From positions 81,606,797-81,670,796 of the forward strand of contig JALIGW010000004.1 of the NCBI GenBank assembly GCA_023053685.1: a stretch of DNA of 64,000 bases, in the 5' to 3' direction. The notes under the pieces are model-generated. The model had not been told where the DNA came from. It did not search any database and was given only the letters and a program-made list of their open reading frames with translations. A program made the translations under genes and the position numbers. Source of the DNA: Diadophis punctatus similis. Taxonomy: Eukaryota; Chordata; Lepidosauria; Squamata; Dipsadidae. Positions 1-13,090 of this stretch are shown piece by piece; position 1 is the stretch's first letter; the number at the start of each line of letters is the position of its first letter.

Positions 1-353
1 AGAGAAAAAATTAGCAGTGATTCAGGTGGCACACGCAATGCCTTGGCGAGATTGAATTTGTTACCTGTGGAAAAATAACAAGCCTCTTAATGCTTGCCTT
101 TCCAAGTTACCTAAGTAAAGGGAATACCTGTGGGACGTGCATTTAGGGCAGATTGTAATTAGAAGCCGTGCAAAAGTGTTTTTTTTTGCTCATTGCTGTT
201 ACTCTGTTTACATCGTACCATGATGGGTAACACGAGATCGTTGTCCAGTTGGGACTCCCGAGTTCTATTGATTTTCATTTATTTTGAGAAATGGCAAACG
301 GCATTACCTCCTGCCGACGTTGATATCTCATGAAGCTGTGTGTAAGGAAGTTG
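1..353. other. no recognised feature
   Basis: AT-rich sequence upstream of ERGIC2 exon 1. I see no ORF, CpG island or known repeat. Confidence 0.5.
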
Positions 354-984
354 TACCGGAGCTCCTCGACCTTACAACTGTTCATTTAGGGACCATTCAA
401 AGTCGCAACGGCACTGAAAAATGTGGCTTATTATGACCGTTTTTCCACGATCTTTGCAGCGTTCCCCACGATCACGCCATCAAAATTCAGAGGCGTTGCA
501 ATTTATTTATTAGTGAGACTTATATACCGCCTAATAGCGCAAGCACTCTCTCAGCGGTTTACACCAGTAAGCAATGTATATTTATATTGCCCCCAACAAT
601 CTGGGTCCTCATTTTACCTACCTCGGAAGGATGGAAGGCTGAGTCAACCCTGAGCCGGTGAGATTTGAACAGCTGAACTGCTGATCACAGTCAGTTAAAG
701 TAGCCTGCAGTACTGCACTCTAACCTCTGCGCCACCTCGGCTCAATTGGTTCATATTTATGACCGTTGCTGGGTCCCAAGGTCCCGTGATCCCCTTTCGA
801 TGCGCAAAGTATACGGGGGAACCAGATTCACTTAACCATGCTACTAACGTATCCGCTGCAGCAATTCGCTTAACAACCGTGGCAAGAAAGGTCGCGAAAT
901 GGGTCAAAACTCACTTAACAACTGCTTCGCTTAGCAACAGAAATTTTGGGCTCAATAGCGGTTGTAAGTCAAGGACTACCTGTA
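354..984. mobile_element. Tc1/mariner-type palindromic MITE (family A), split by a SINE
   Basis: Family A has inverted ends close to ACAGGTAGTCCTCGACTTAC, TA on both sides in intact copies, and is nearly self-complementary. This copy carries a Sauria SINE at 502-743; the MITE sequence resumes directly after it. Confidence 0.75.
502..743 (-). mobile_element. Sauria-type tRNA SINE
   Basis: Reverse-complement copy: tRNA-like head (GAGCCGAGGTGGCGCAG), then the conserved GACTCAGCCTTCCATCCTTC and TGAGGACCCAGATTGTTGG body, and a tail giving TATATAAGTCT. Family known from squamates, with a Bov-B-like 3' end. Confidence 0.85.
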
Positions 985-1402
985 CTGTAGTTTTTTAAAA
1001 AAAAAATCTATTTTTTTTTAATCGATGTTATTTAACCTGGTTGCTTTTTTTTTGCATTTTGTCATTTTGTGACGTCTTGAAATATTTCCCCATCTTTTTT
1101 TTCAGCTTCTTCCCGTTGCTACGGTATCAATTTGAGAAACTTCGTTCTTTGCAGACAAAATTGAGTGTCTAAAAAGCCGAGGGACGATGCTTTTAAGAAA
1201 ATGTTTCCCCCTGCAGCCTAATTGACAACATGACCCATAAGGGCCTCGAAAGGCCTGCCTTACCCCACCCCACCCCTGGTACCCCCATGATACCTGCAAC
1301 CTCTCCTAACTTCAGTTAAAAGCAAAAGAATCACAAATAAAATAAACTGGCTCACAGCAGATCCTATATGAATATGGTTCATTGCAAAATCTCCCCTTAG
1401 AA
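985..1402. other. no recognised feature
   Basis: T-rich then C-rich sequence, no convincing repeat or gene. Confidence 0.4.
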
Positions 1403-1508
1403 CAGGGATCCCCAAACTTGGCAATTTTAAGACTTGTGGACTTCAACTCCCAGAATTCTGGGAGTTGAAGTCCACAAGTCTTAAAGTTGCCAAGTTTGAA
1501 GACCTCTG
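1403..1508. mobile_element. palindromic hAT MITE (family B)
   Basis: Family B: ends CAGGGGT-like, core GGACTTCAACTCCCAGAATT followed by its inverse. Perfect 8-bp target duplication CCTTAGAA at 1395-1402 and 1509-1516. Confidence 0.9.
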
Positions 1509-2072
1509 CCTTAGAAGATGCAAACTTTACAAAACGTTTATCCCTTTTGCAACAATGCGGATAAAATTCCTGGTTGAGGTTTTTGCCTGAATTCTGCAAA
1601 GACTCAGCTATATCGCAAAATTATTATTATTATTATTATTTTGAAAATACGGGCATTTCATGATAGTAACTCAAGGCTAGAAAAAGATGGAATATTTCTG
1701 GCCAGGATGCCAATTTGTTTAGATTTTTTTCTGCTTCTCCGACTTCCTGTAACGTTACCAAATAATATCTATATATTTTTTTGCTTCAGAATCTCTATCC
1801 AAAACCCAGTCAGGTTCCTCCTCCTTTGGTAACGCAGAGGAAACAGAGAATCAAGGTAATGCTTGAGTCGTTGGGTGTGTGTGTGCATGTGGGCGTCACA
1901 TACTGTAACACCGGTTTGCCCAGCACCGGAAATGTGAGTGCGGCATAAAAAAAACACAGCAATTCGCTCATGCGCGCCTTCCGTGCATGCATGAGGTGTC
2001 AAAAACACAGCAATATAACACAAGGTTGCTCCTGGACAACTACCTGTTTGGCCAAACCAGCAGCAGCCCACC

Positions 2073-2074
<2 letters not shown>

Positions 2075-2136
<62 letters not shown>

Positions 2137-2150
2137 CATACATACATACC
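2075..2150. repeat. GT then ATAC microsatellite
   Basis: About 29 GT units running into four ATAC units. Confidence 0.95.
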
Positions 2151-2285
2151 TTGATGGTCCCAATGAGGGGCTGAAAGGCAAAAAGGAAGCTGTGATGCTT
2201 TCTCTCCCATATTTGGGTACACCAGGATAACACGACAGAAAAACATATATAACCCTTTCCTGGTGAAAGAGCTGATTGGGAACAG

Positions 2286-2420
2286 AGCCTATGGCCTAAT
2301 GGTTAAGTTGCTGCCCTGCAAGGCAGCCGGCCTGGGTTCAAATCCCAGTAAGGGGTATAGCTATCTGACGAGAGCAAAATAAGCTCGAAATAGATCTATA
2401 ATAGTCTCCCTTTGTTTTCA
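2286..2420 (+). mobile_element. tRNA-derived SINE, non-Sauria type
   Basis: Pol III box A-like TGGCCTAATGG (2292-2302) and box B GGTTCAAATCC (2335-2345) followed by an unrelated tail. Not a tRNA gene: no CCA-end stem closes it. Confidence 0.6.
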
Positions 2421-2438
2421 TTTATCAGCAAAAAATCC

Positions 2439-2447
<9 letters not shown>

Positions 2448-2500
<53 letters not shown>

Positions 2501-2521
2501 ATACATACATACATACATACA

Positions 2522-2573
<52 letters not shown>

Positions 2574-2583
2574 CCATATATAT
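2448..2583. repeat. compound AC / CATA / TA microsatellite
   Basis: AC, then CATA, then TA units, ending in a short TATATGG palindrome. Confidence 0.95.
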
Positions 2584-3232
2584 ATATATATGGTAGTTTT
2601 GTTTCAAACCTGTACTTTCATGAGTGAAATTGTCTTGTGTTTTAATGGGTTTAGCTTACCAGCGAAATTTCAAATAAAGTGCTTTTAAGCGCAGCTTGGT
2701 ATCCGTAAATGGAAAAAGCCGAAAGGGAATTTGCATAATTCATGGTCCACATTGCAAAAAAGAAAAAGAAAAGAGAGAGAGAGAGAGAAAGACAATCCTC
2801 AATCCAAATAATGTTATGCTCTGTGGGATACTTTTTTTTTAAAAAAATGGCTTTATTGCAAACGGGGATTGTAGAAATCATTTATCCGTGTTCTGGTCAG
2901 GTTATCGTATTCTAGCCAGAGTCAGGGATGATTAAATCCATAGGTGTAGTGAAGCAGGAGCATCTGCAAGAGAAAATGAGCAGATGGAGAAGGAAAGTAT
3001 CCCCTCCTCAATAAATTTCAAGAATAAGAAAAATCAACCGGGCATGATTTTTTTAGCATAAATCAAGATCAATTAATTAAGGGTTTGCCGAAAACTTTGG
3101 ATTCAAAGTTGTGGCATGACCCCGTTCAGCTGCTGTGCTTTAAGATGAACGTTCGTGATTTTTGTCTCACTCAGTGACGCTCCCGCAGAGGCCGTGTCTA
3201 TATGAAGGAAGGGGTTGAGGGATCTACTGAAG

Positions 3233-3338
3233 ATGAGACGACTGAATCGGAAGAAGACTTTGAATTTAGTGAAAGAATTGGACGCTTTCCCAAAGATTCC
3301 AGAAAGCTACATAGAGACTTCAGCAAGCGGAGGAACAG
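3233..3338 (+). CDS. ERGIC2: ERGIC2 coding exon 1 (start codon)
   Basis: Encodes residues 1-35 plus one base. ATG at 3233; donor gtaaaa at 3339. The 5' UTR runs into this exon from an acceptor upstream, with candidate AGs near 3175 and 3189. Confidence 0.96.
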
Positions 3339-6300
3339 GTAAAAACCCTGGCTGGCGGTTTGTGCTTTGGGAATTCACGCAGTCCTCGACTTACGACAGC
3401 TCGTTTAGCGACCATTCGGCACTGAAAAAAGTGATTGACTTAGGGCCTTTTTTCGCACATACACCCATAGCGGCATTCCCACGGTTGCGTGATCAAAATT
3501 CAGCCGCTTGGCAACTGACTCATATTTATGACGGTCGCAGTGTCCCGGGGTCACGTGATCCCCTTTGGCGACCTTCTCACAAGCAGGGCCAATAGGGAAG
3601 CCGGATTCACTTAACAACCGTGTTGCTAACTTGCCAACTGCGGTGATTCTCTTAACAACTGTGGCAAGAAAGGTCGTGAAATGGGTCAAAATTAGCTGAA
3701 CAACTGACTCGCTGAGGAACAGAAATTTGTGGCTCAAATGGTAAGTCGAGGACTACTTGTAGAATCATAGAATTGTAGAATCACAGGGCTGGAAAGGACC
3801 TTAGAGGTCTTCTAGTCCAACCCCCTGCTAGGGCAGGAGTCCTTATACCATTCCGGACAAATGGTTGTCCAGTCTTTTCTTGAACACCAGAACTCCAGAA
3901 GGCAAGCTGTTCCAAGGACTAGTAGCTATTGCATGTAAAGATTCCATTCAGACATATCAGGAAGGAGAAACCCAGAAAGCTGGAACTATGCAGAATGTTT
4001 ATTAAGTACAACTGTTTTCTCCGTGTGGATCTGGAGCCTCAGATGTGACTTTGCTTAGATCTCCAGCTTTGTATATCATCCAGGGTGGCCTCGGGAGAGA
4101 CGCGTCTCTTTGGGATCGCCCCTTGGGGGTGTGGCGCAGATGCTTGATGATATGGCTTACTTTGAGGTCCTTCTGAGGTCTTCTGAGCTTTGATCACCTC
4201 ACTACTTACGTGCCTTAACCACCAGACCAAACTGGCTCTCTATAGAATCACTTAGTCTATTATAGTTTAAAGTGTATAGCTCAGGGGTCGGCAACCTTAA
4301 ACACTCAGAGAACCATTTGGACCCGTTTCCCACAGAAAAGAAAACACCGGGAGCCACAAAACTCTTCCCGTGCCTGACTATTTCCTGAGCGGCCACAGAA
4401 CTAGCATATATAGTGGAATTAAAGATTCTGTTTTCTTCTGAAACTTTTCTTTTCTTAGATTTATCCATGGTTGGCCTACTGGGGGTCGAAAAGCTTAATA
4501 AATTGCATGCCGGCGGGTGTCGCACATTGGCAGCTGTGACACATATTTTGAGCGACAGGGAGCCGCAGCAGAGAGATGGAAGAGCCACATGCGGCTCCAG
4601 AGCCGCAGGTTGCTGACCCCTGGTATAGCTTCTCCCAGTCAATGCCATTTTTTTACCTCATTAATGTTCTTTTTTTTCCAGTTTCTTTAATAGCTTTTAC
4701 AACCATGGCTCTCTTAACCATAATGGAGTTTACGGTCTATCGAGACACCTGGATGAAATATGAATATGAAGTGGACAAGGATTATATTAGGTAAGGCTTT
4801 GCCCTTGATTACTTTTTAAAAAAACTTACCGTATTGTTCGGAGTATAAGACGCACCTAGATTTTAGAGGAGGAAAACAAGGAAAAAAGTATTCTGAACCA
4901 AATGGTGCAGTAATATATTAATTTAATTTAATTTAATTTAATGGATTTCTATGCCGCCCAACTCCCAGGGATTTAATTATTTTATTATTTAATAAAATAC
5001 CAGTGTAGCAGAATACTTTTTACAATCATGTATACTTTTTACAACCATGTACACTTTTTACAACCATGTACACTTTTTACAAACTTCAAACTTGACAGCT
5101 TTAAGACTAGTGGACTTCAACTCCCAGAATTCCTGCTCCAGTCATGCTAGATGGGGTAATTAGAAGGCAAAATCGCCCTAATTTTTGCAAAAACCGGCCC
5201 GTTTTTCGCTCATTTTTTTTGCAAAAACAGGGCATGCCAAGGGTCTGGGAAGCCTGCAGAGCACTCCTAGGGGGTGGGGGAAGGCAAAGCCCCCCCCCCA
5301 TTTTTGCAAAAAAAAATGGCCCGTTTTTTGCAAAAATTGGATGCGGGGGCGGGGCTACGGGAGGCTAAAAATTGCTGTATTCGGTGTATAAGACGCACCA
5401 ACATTTCCACCCTCTTTTTGGGGGCAAAAAGGTGCGTCTTATACTCCGAAAAATACGGTATATTGATTGTTACGTGACTTAATTTGCTTTTTGTTTTTTT
5501 TAAACAAGCTTGATGCCTTTAAGGGCCACGGTCGCAAAATTCTTGTATTACTTCTTGAGGACTTGATAACAGGAGCACCAGGTGGTTAAGAAAAAAACAA
5601 AAACAGAATTATTAGGTGTCTTCTGGGACATAAGGAAAAAAACATGCTTTGCTACACCTTTGAAGGGGCAGGTGAGGTAGATCCAAGCAGATTTGTTTAG
5701 GAACAAAGCTGTTAAGAGAGGATATTGCCATAGAGTCAAGCTGCTTAAAATCAAGAAAGCTTGATTTATCCCAGAAGCTCATTAGAGAGATTCAGTGAAA
5801 GGAAAAGTGTTGGGGTGAGAATAATATCTCATAGAGGCGATTTAGATCTTTTCTTGGAATTCAGACAGTTAGAAATAAAGCCGAGATTAAAAGTCTAATA
5901 GAAAATATTTATTTCAGTACAAAAACAATAAATCCTGAATAAACTACATTTTGCTGAGTAACACCACCGTTCAGGTCAACAGCTAAGGTAGAAGAAGATT
6001 AATGGTGGTTTAGGAATGCACACATGCGCAAAGAACATCATATCACGTGTTCTGCTTATATTGGAATGTACCATAATATTAGGATAGGGGTGTATCACCC
6101 TGCATAGACATACAACTGACAATATTCACTACATGACAAAAAGGGGTTAGTTTACCTCAGAACTGCTCATATACATGCTTTAGCCTCCTGTTTATCAGCG
6201 AGTACAGTAAGGCAAGTCCTCCTTGATGTCATTTTAATTTATATTTTATTTTATTATTTTATTATTTATTGTTTTATTTGTTTTATTTTATATTTTTATT

Positions 6301-6405
6301 TTATTTTATATTTTATTATTTTAATTCCACCTTTATTATTTTTACAAATAACTCACGGCATGGAATATATCCAGCCCACCTTCCTCCTCCTAATTGTTGT
6401 TTTCC

Positions 6406-6449
<44 letters not shown>

Positions 6450-9400
6450 CCCTGTGAGGTGAATTGGACTGAGAGAGAATGATTGGCCCAAGGTCACCCA
6501 GCTGGTTTTCACAGCTAAGGCGGGACTAGAACTCACCGCCTCTTGGTCATTGAGCCAAAGTCACTCAGCTGGCTTGCATCACTAAAGCGGGATTAGAACT
6601 CACATTCTTCTGCTGATTGGCCCAAAATCACCCAACTGGCTTTCATGGCTAAGGCAAGACTAGAACTTACAGTTGCCTGGTGATTGGCTCAAAATCACCC
6701 AGCTGGCTTTCATGGCTAAGGCGGGACTAGAACTCACAGTCGCCTGGTGATTGGGCCAAAGTCACCCAGATGGCTTTCATAGCTAAGGCAAGACTAGAAC
6801 TCATAGTTGCCTGGTGATTGACCCAAAGTCACCCAGCTGGCTTTCATGGCAAAGGCAGGACTACAGCTCACAGTCGCCTGGTGATTAGCCCAAGGTCATC
6901 CACCCAGCTTTCATGGCTAAGGAGAGGACTAGAACTCACCGCCTCCCATTTTCAAGCCTGGCGCCTTAACTAGTTCTCCTTCTAAGGTCTCCCTCTCTTG
7001 ATTTAAGAAGAGGCCGCAGCCCTTTCCGAAGAGACAAACTCCATCTGTTCTTTGACAGTGTTTTTTGCAAACACACATTCCTATACTTGGGCTCATTTCG
7101 TCAGTTCTACTGACATCCAAATTCAAATTCTGCCTTGGTATTATGGAGGCAACTTCTATTTCGCTGGAATGCTCTTTGATTTCTGGGGAGGGAGGATTTT
7201 TAGGGCCTCTTTTTCCCCTCTGATTTCGCTGCCAAGACCAGGGACCAGTTCAGATCATTCCCTAGTCATTGTTAAAACATTAGGACAGGGGTAGGCAAAG
7301 TTGGCTCTTCTGTGACTCGTGGACTTCAACTCCCAGAATTCCTGAGCTAGCATGATTGGCTCAGAAAGTCTGGGAGTTGAAGTCCACGAGTCATAGAAGA
7401 GCCAACTTTGCCTACCCTGCATTAGGATATCAGATGCAGGATATCTCCACCACGTCTTTTGTTCACAAAAAACCTCGACAGGTTAAAACACGTCGCTTAA
7501 CATTTGTTTTCCAGTTACTGGTCAATACAGGCATTCCTCAACTTACAACAGCTCGCTTAGTGGCTGTTCAAAGTTACAGCGGCACTGAAAAGAGTTGATT
7601 TATGACCAGTTTTCACACTTAACTCACTTAACAAATGTCTCACTTGGCAACATGCTTTTTGGGCTCAATTGTAGCCGTAAGTTGAGGATTTACCTGTATT
7701 CTGCCACAAAGAAAGCAAGACTTTTTTCTGTAAGTTAACACGGAACCCAACCTGTTGTGTTCACTTCATATGAATAGAATAGAATAGAATAGAATAGAAT
7801 AGAATAGAATAGAATAGAATAGAATAGAATAGAATAGAATAGAATAGAATAGAATAGAATATATGGAGTGGAATGGAATGGAATAGAATAGAATAGAATA
7901 GAATAAGGAATAGAATAGAATAGAATAAGGAATGGAATAGAATAGAATAGAATATGTGGAATGGAATAGAATAGAATAGAATAGAATAGAATAGAATAGA
8001 ATATATGGAGTGGAATGGAATGGAATAGAATAGAATAGAATAGAATAGAATAGAATAGAATAGAATAGAATAGAATAAGGAATGGAATAGAATAGAATAG
8101 AATAAGGAATGGAATGGAATACTTTATTGCCACTGAATGTACACTAATTAAAATTTAATACATTAAAATGAAATTTTGTTGCATACAGCTCTCAAAGGGT
8201 CTCCACCTCTAATATATACATAAACATGACAAGATTATCGAACCCCGGCGGCCTTTGTTGCCAAAATTTATCTTCATATTCACTTTGCGAATTTTCCCTA
8301 TTAAGAAGTGAATCCTACTCCAATATTTCTTTGCCCGTTTTTCATCTTTCAAGCTGGGAGTTTACATGCATTTCTTGGTCTCACGCTGGTGTGCTGTACA
8401 CACCGCCTTTGGGGCACCAAAAACGTTTTGCATCTCTGCTGGAAGCTGATGTGATTTTTTTAAAAAACACTTTTGGAAATAATAGTTGTTTGTTTGGAAC
8501 CTTTGTGTTGTTGTCATGGAGATAAATAAGCCATTTCTGCCTCAACCTGAAACCTATAGGCAGCGCTTGCAAATTTCAAGATACAGTGAACCCTCGTTTT
8601 TCGCGGGGGTTACGTTCCAAAAATAACCCGTGATAGGCGAAATCCGTGAAGTAGTAACCTTTATTTTTTATTATACAATGAAATACTCCATAATGCATTG
8701 AAACCAAAGAACAAAACCTTTTTACAGGCCCAAGCATTTGTTTAACAAATAAATACACGTGAGTCCAGGGGTGAAATCCTCCCGGTTCGCTCTTACCTGT
8801 TGGTCGCCGCACAGCCCAACAACCTGGTGGCGTTCGCGGCGCGGGGCTTCCCCCGCCCGCTTCCCCCGCCCGCCTGTACGCCGGCATCTGCGTTCTTTTG
8901 CCCTCTGCGCAAGCAGAACGCTTTGCGCATGCGCAGAGGGCAAAAGAATGCAGATGCCGACATCCAGGAGAGACTGTTTAGCCAATCAGAATGCAGAACA
9001 CAATGCACGATGCAAATCCGTGAAGCAGCGAGACCATGAAAGGTGAACCGCGATATAGCGAGGGATCACTGTACAGCAATCATGCGTAAGAGGTCCTAGG
9101 GAAAAGCATTATTTGTATTGGGTTTTCTCCACCTTCAGTTAAACATGATTATGCTGCTCCCATCCACATGTTGCGTCAAAGTTCATAAATGTTTTGATTC
9201 ACGCTCTTTGAATACTCCGGCATTTCTTCAATAAAGCACAGCATGGCATCACACAATTATTTTATCAGTGTTTCTTTAAAAAAAAACAACACAGCATGTC
9301 TCTATCACAATCATATCTCGCTTTAGACCAGTGTTGTCCCAACTTTGGCAAGGTTAAGAGTTTTGGACTTCACCAAAGACTTGTGGAATTCCAGAAGTTG

Positions 9401-12400
9401 AAGTCCACAAGTCGTCTTAACATTGCCAAGGTTGGACACCTTTCTTTAGACTAAAAACAGTTTTTGAGGCTTTATTCTTCAGACAAGGTTTCTTCAGGAG
9501 GATGTTAAAAAATAGTTTCTCTTAAAAAAAAATAAAACTCAAGGCAGATTTCTATGGTGGAGTTGTAAATCTTTCTTTAAATGGAAATGTAAGGTGGGTT
9601 ACTTGGAATACTGCATCCAGTTTTGGTTGTCACGATATAAAAAAAAAGATGTTGAGACTCTAGAAAGTGTGCAGAGAAGAGCAACAAAGATGATTAGGGC
9701 ACTAGGAGGCTAAAACATACGAAGAACGGTTGCAGGAACTGGGTATGTCTAGTTTAATGAAAAGAAGGACTAGGGGAGACATGATAGCAGGGTTCCAATA
9801 TCTCAGGAGTTGCCACAAAGAAGAGGGAGTCAAACTATTCTCCAAAGCACCTGAGGGTAGAACAAGAAGCAATGGGTGGAAACTAATCAAGGAGAGAAGC
9901 AACTTAGAACTAAGGAGAAATTTCCTGACAGTGAGAACAATGAATATGGGGAACAACTTGCCTCCAGAAATTGTGGATGCTCCAACACTGGAAGTTTTTA
10001 AGAAGAGATTGGACAACCATTTGTCTGAAATGGTGCGGGGTTTTCTGCCTGAGCAGGGGGTTGGACTAGAAGACCTCCAGGGTCCCTTCCAACTCTGTTT
10101 TCTATTCAATTTATTTTTCTCTCTCTGAATATAAACGAGTTCAACAAGCGAATGGTTTACACTGAAGTTGCCAAATTGAGGCTCTTAACAAGGTTGGCTT
10201 CTGACTTTCTAATTGGCCTCCGAGGGGAAGGCTCGATGCTATGTAATTAATCTAATTAGATCCCAACCTGTTGCTTTCCAGATGTTAGTTTCCCTCAGTG
10301 GCATTTCTTAGAAAGTGCTAGGTTGGAGAATATTGTCCCAGCAAACATCTATAAAAGATTTGGGATCCAGTTTCTCTAAACGAAAGCAGTCTAGATAGAC
10401 AAGTCGGATAGTTGGAACATCAGATTTCCAGTTTTCCATATTTTGAAAAATCGGGGATATTGTTAAAGTTTTCACATTGCGGTGCAAGTTAATGACATCC
10501 AGATAGTCACCACCTCATATGATGCTTTTTAAAGTTATTGTTGCTTAATCTTGGCAGCTTCAAGTTGCGTGGACTTCAACTCCCAGAATTCCCCAGCCAG
10601 CAAAGTTCCTATATTTGAAAGCATTTTTCAAAATCTGCTTTCACCTTTCCTGCTTAGACATTCAGTTCCTCCTGCTGTTATGTCAAATGTCAAGCAGTTG
10701 TGGCTTTAAGCATTTATGAAAAATTGTACAGGTAGTCCTCGACTTACAACGGTTTGTTTAGTGACGGTTCGAAGTGACAGTGGCATGAAAAAAAATGACT
10801 TTTTGACTGTTTTTCCACACTTAATGACTGTTGCAGTGGTCAGGTGATCAAAATTCAGTACTTGGCAACTGGGTCATATTTATGACGGTCCCAGTGTCCA
10901 GGGATCACATGATCACATTTTTTGCTTCTGACAAGCAAAGTCAATGGAGAAGCCGGATTCACTTAACAACCGGGTTACTAATTTAACAACGGCGGTGATT
11001 CGCTTAACAACTGGGGCAAGAAAGGTCGCAAAATGGGGCAAAATTCACTTAGCAGCATACATTTTGAGTTCAATTGTGGTCTTAAGTCCAGGACTGTCTG
11101 TATCCACACGTCAGGACAAAGTAGAATGACTATGGTGAAATTAACATATTTGTGTTTTCCTCTCTTCCAGTAAATTAAGAATAAATGTAGACATCACAGT
11201 TGCAATGAAATGTCAACGTAAGTATTCTGAGATCTTTGTTTTACTACAGTAGTTATTCAGTTGTTGCTCATGAAATCAAGATCGAAATCAGATATGGGCG
11301 AGATTCCTCTCTTCCAGCTTTGGCAGATCTATTATTGAAAGAAGATCCTTGATGACTTTCCCTAAATTGGGACATGTGTTTTAATTCCAAAATGTGTAAC
11401 TAGTTACATCCATAAAAATCACTGCCTCATATTGTCCTTTTTTCCCACCATTGTTCCATTGCTGGTAAGAGTTCATTTTTTAAGCCGTGTTGAGTCGCCC
11501 TGTGAGTGGAGGCAGCAGTATAAATCTTCTAAATAAATAAAATAAATTCTTGCATGGTTAAAAAATTACGATCTGATTCCAGATTTGTTTGTCACCAAAA
11601 CAACAGTCAGTTGAAACAGGGCCAACCAACGTATTGCTTAACTTGAGTAGGAGAAAAAATTTACAAAAAAATGTGAACTTTGATTTCACTTTACAGAAGT
11701 CTCGCTTTTCATACACAAGTTTAATAGATCTTTATTATACTTAACCTGGTTTTTCCTTATTTAAACTAAAATCGGTTAATCCCAAGAAAGCCCACAGATA
11801 CATAAAAGTTGCGGGAATTCTTTCATAATTACTCCTTAGATTTCTTTACAATAAATTACTTATCAGAATTAAAACCATATTTCATTGGTTTTCTTTCCGC
11901 TTGTAAGGAGAAGTGTGATCACTGGTACAATCAATGTCTTCGGAAAAAAATGATTCAGATTTATATAATTTCAAAAATTATTGGGGTTACTGATATGGTT
12001 GACTTGCGATTGGGAGAATGAATAAATTAATATCTTTATAGCTTGCTGAGGAGTGGTGCGGTGGCCTAGAGGTGGAACTCTTGCCTCACAATCAGGAGGC
12101 TGTGAGTTCGATCCTAGGTAGAGGCAGATATTTCTCTCTCTGGGCACAATGAGAATATATCTACTGAACAAAACTCCGCATTGGCAACAGGAAGGGCATC
12201 CGGCCAATAAACACTCAGCTCCATTCAGTTGCCCAGACTCCACCCCGCAAGGGATTATGGGTTTGTTAAAAGAAGATGATTTATAGCTTGTGGAGGAAAG
12301 GTCATTTGCACTGAATTGCTAAACATAGTTCTTTGTTTTATCAGTAGTGTCAATTTTTTTCTCCCATCTTCTGCATTAGAGGCATTTTTGCTTGGAAATC

Positions 12401-13022
12401 ATGTGCTTTGCATGACACGTTCAACTTCCTTTGGTAACCACATTACCCATATGGCAAAATAAAATAAAAAAGTTTTATAGCATCTTTAAGACCAAGCATA
12501 TTGTTGCACAAATTTTTAAAGATTAGCTATATTCTATGAAGCCAATAATCCAAATTTCTTTGGGAAAAAAATGTATAGATTATACAGCCGAACTGCTGTT
12601 TATTCCACTTAGCAGATTTGTGTTTGTTTAAAATAAAATTGTAGAAGAAGTAGTTCCAACCAACGTAATGGTTATAAATAAAATACTTGAATGTGCTGAA
12701 ATGAATAGACTTACTATGCGAATAAAGGATAAAGAGGAAACAGATTTTTACAAAATTTGGGAAAATTTTTACAATTGGTTGAATTGCAAAAACATAACAA
12801 AATAGTAGGTTTTGTATAACGAAGATAAATTAAATTATTTTGGCTTTTCTTCTTTCTTCGTTTTTTCTATTTGTTGTTGTAAAACAAAAGAGATATGTAG
12901 AGATATAGACTGCTTAATAAAAAATAACTATACTTTTTATGTTAGATGTTAAGTTTTGTTTTCTCTTCAGGGTATGTTATGTTTGTATTATGTGTATTTT
13001 TTAAAGATTTGTATCTATTTGC

Positions 13023-13090
<68 letters not shown>

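Noticed and set aside
2286..2360. tRNA gene
   Set aside because: Boxes A and B are present but no closed cloverleaf acceptor stem; it is the head of a SINE.
3215..3232. Earlier in-frame start of ERGIC2 giving MRDLLK
   Set aside because: The codon is TTG; the ATG at 3233 gives the family N-terminus and the exact 377-residue length.
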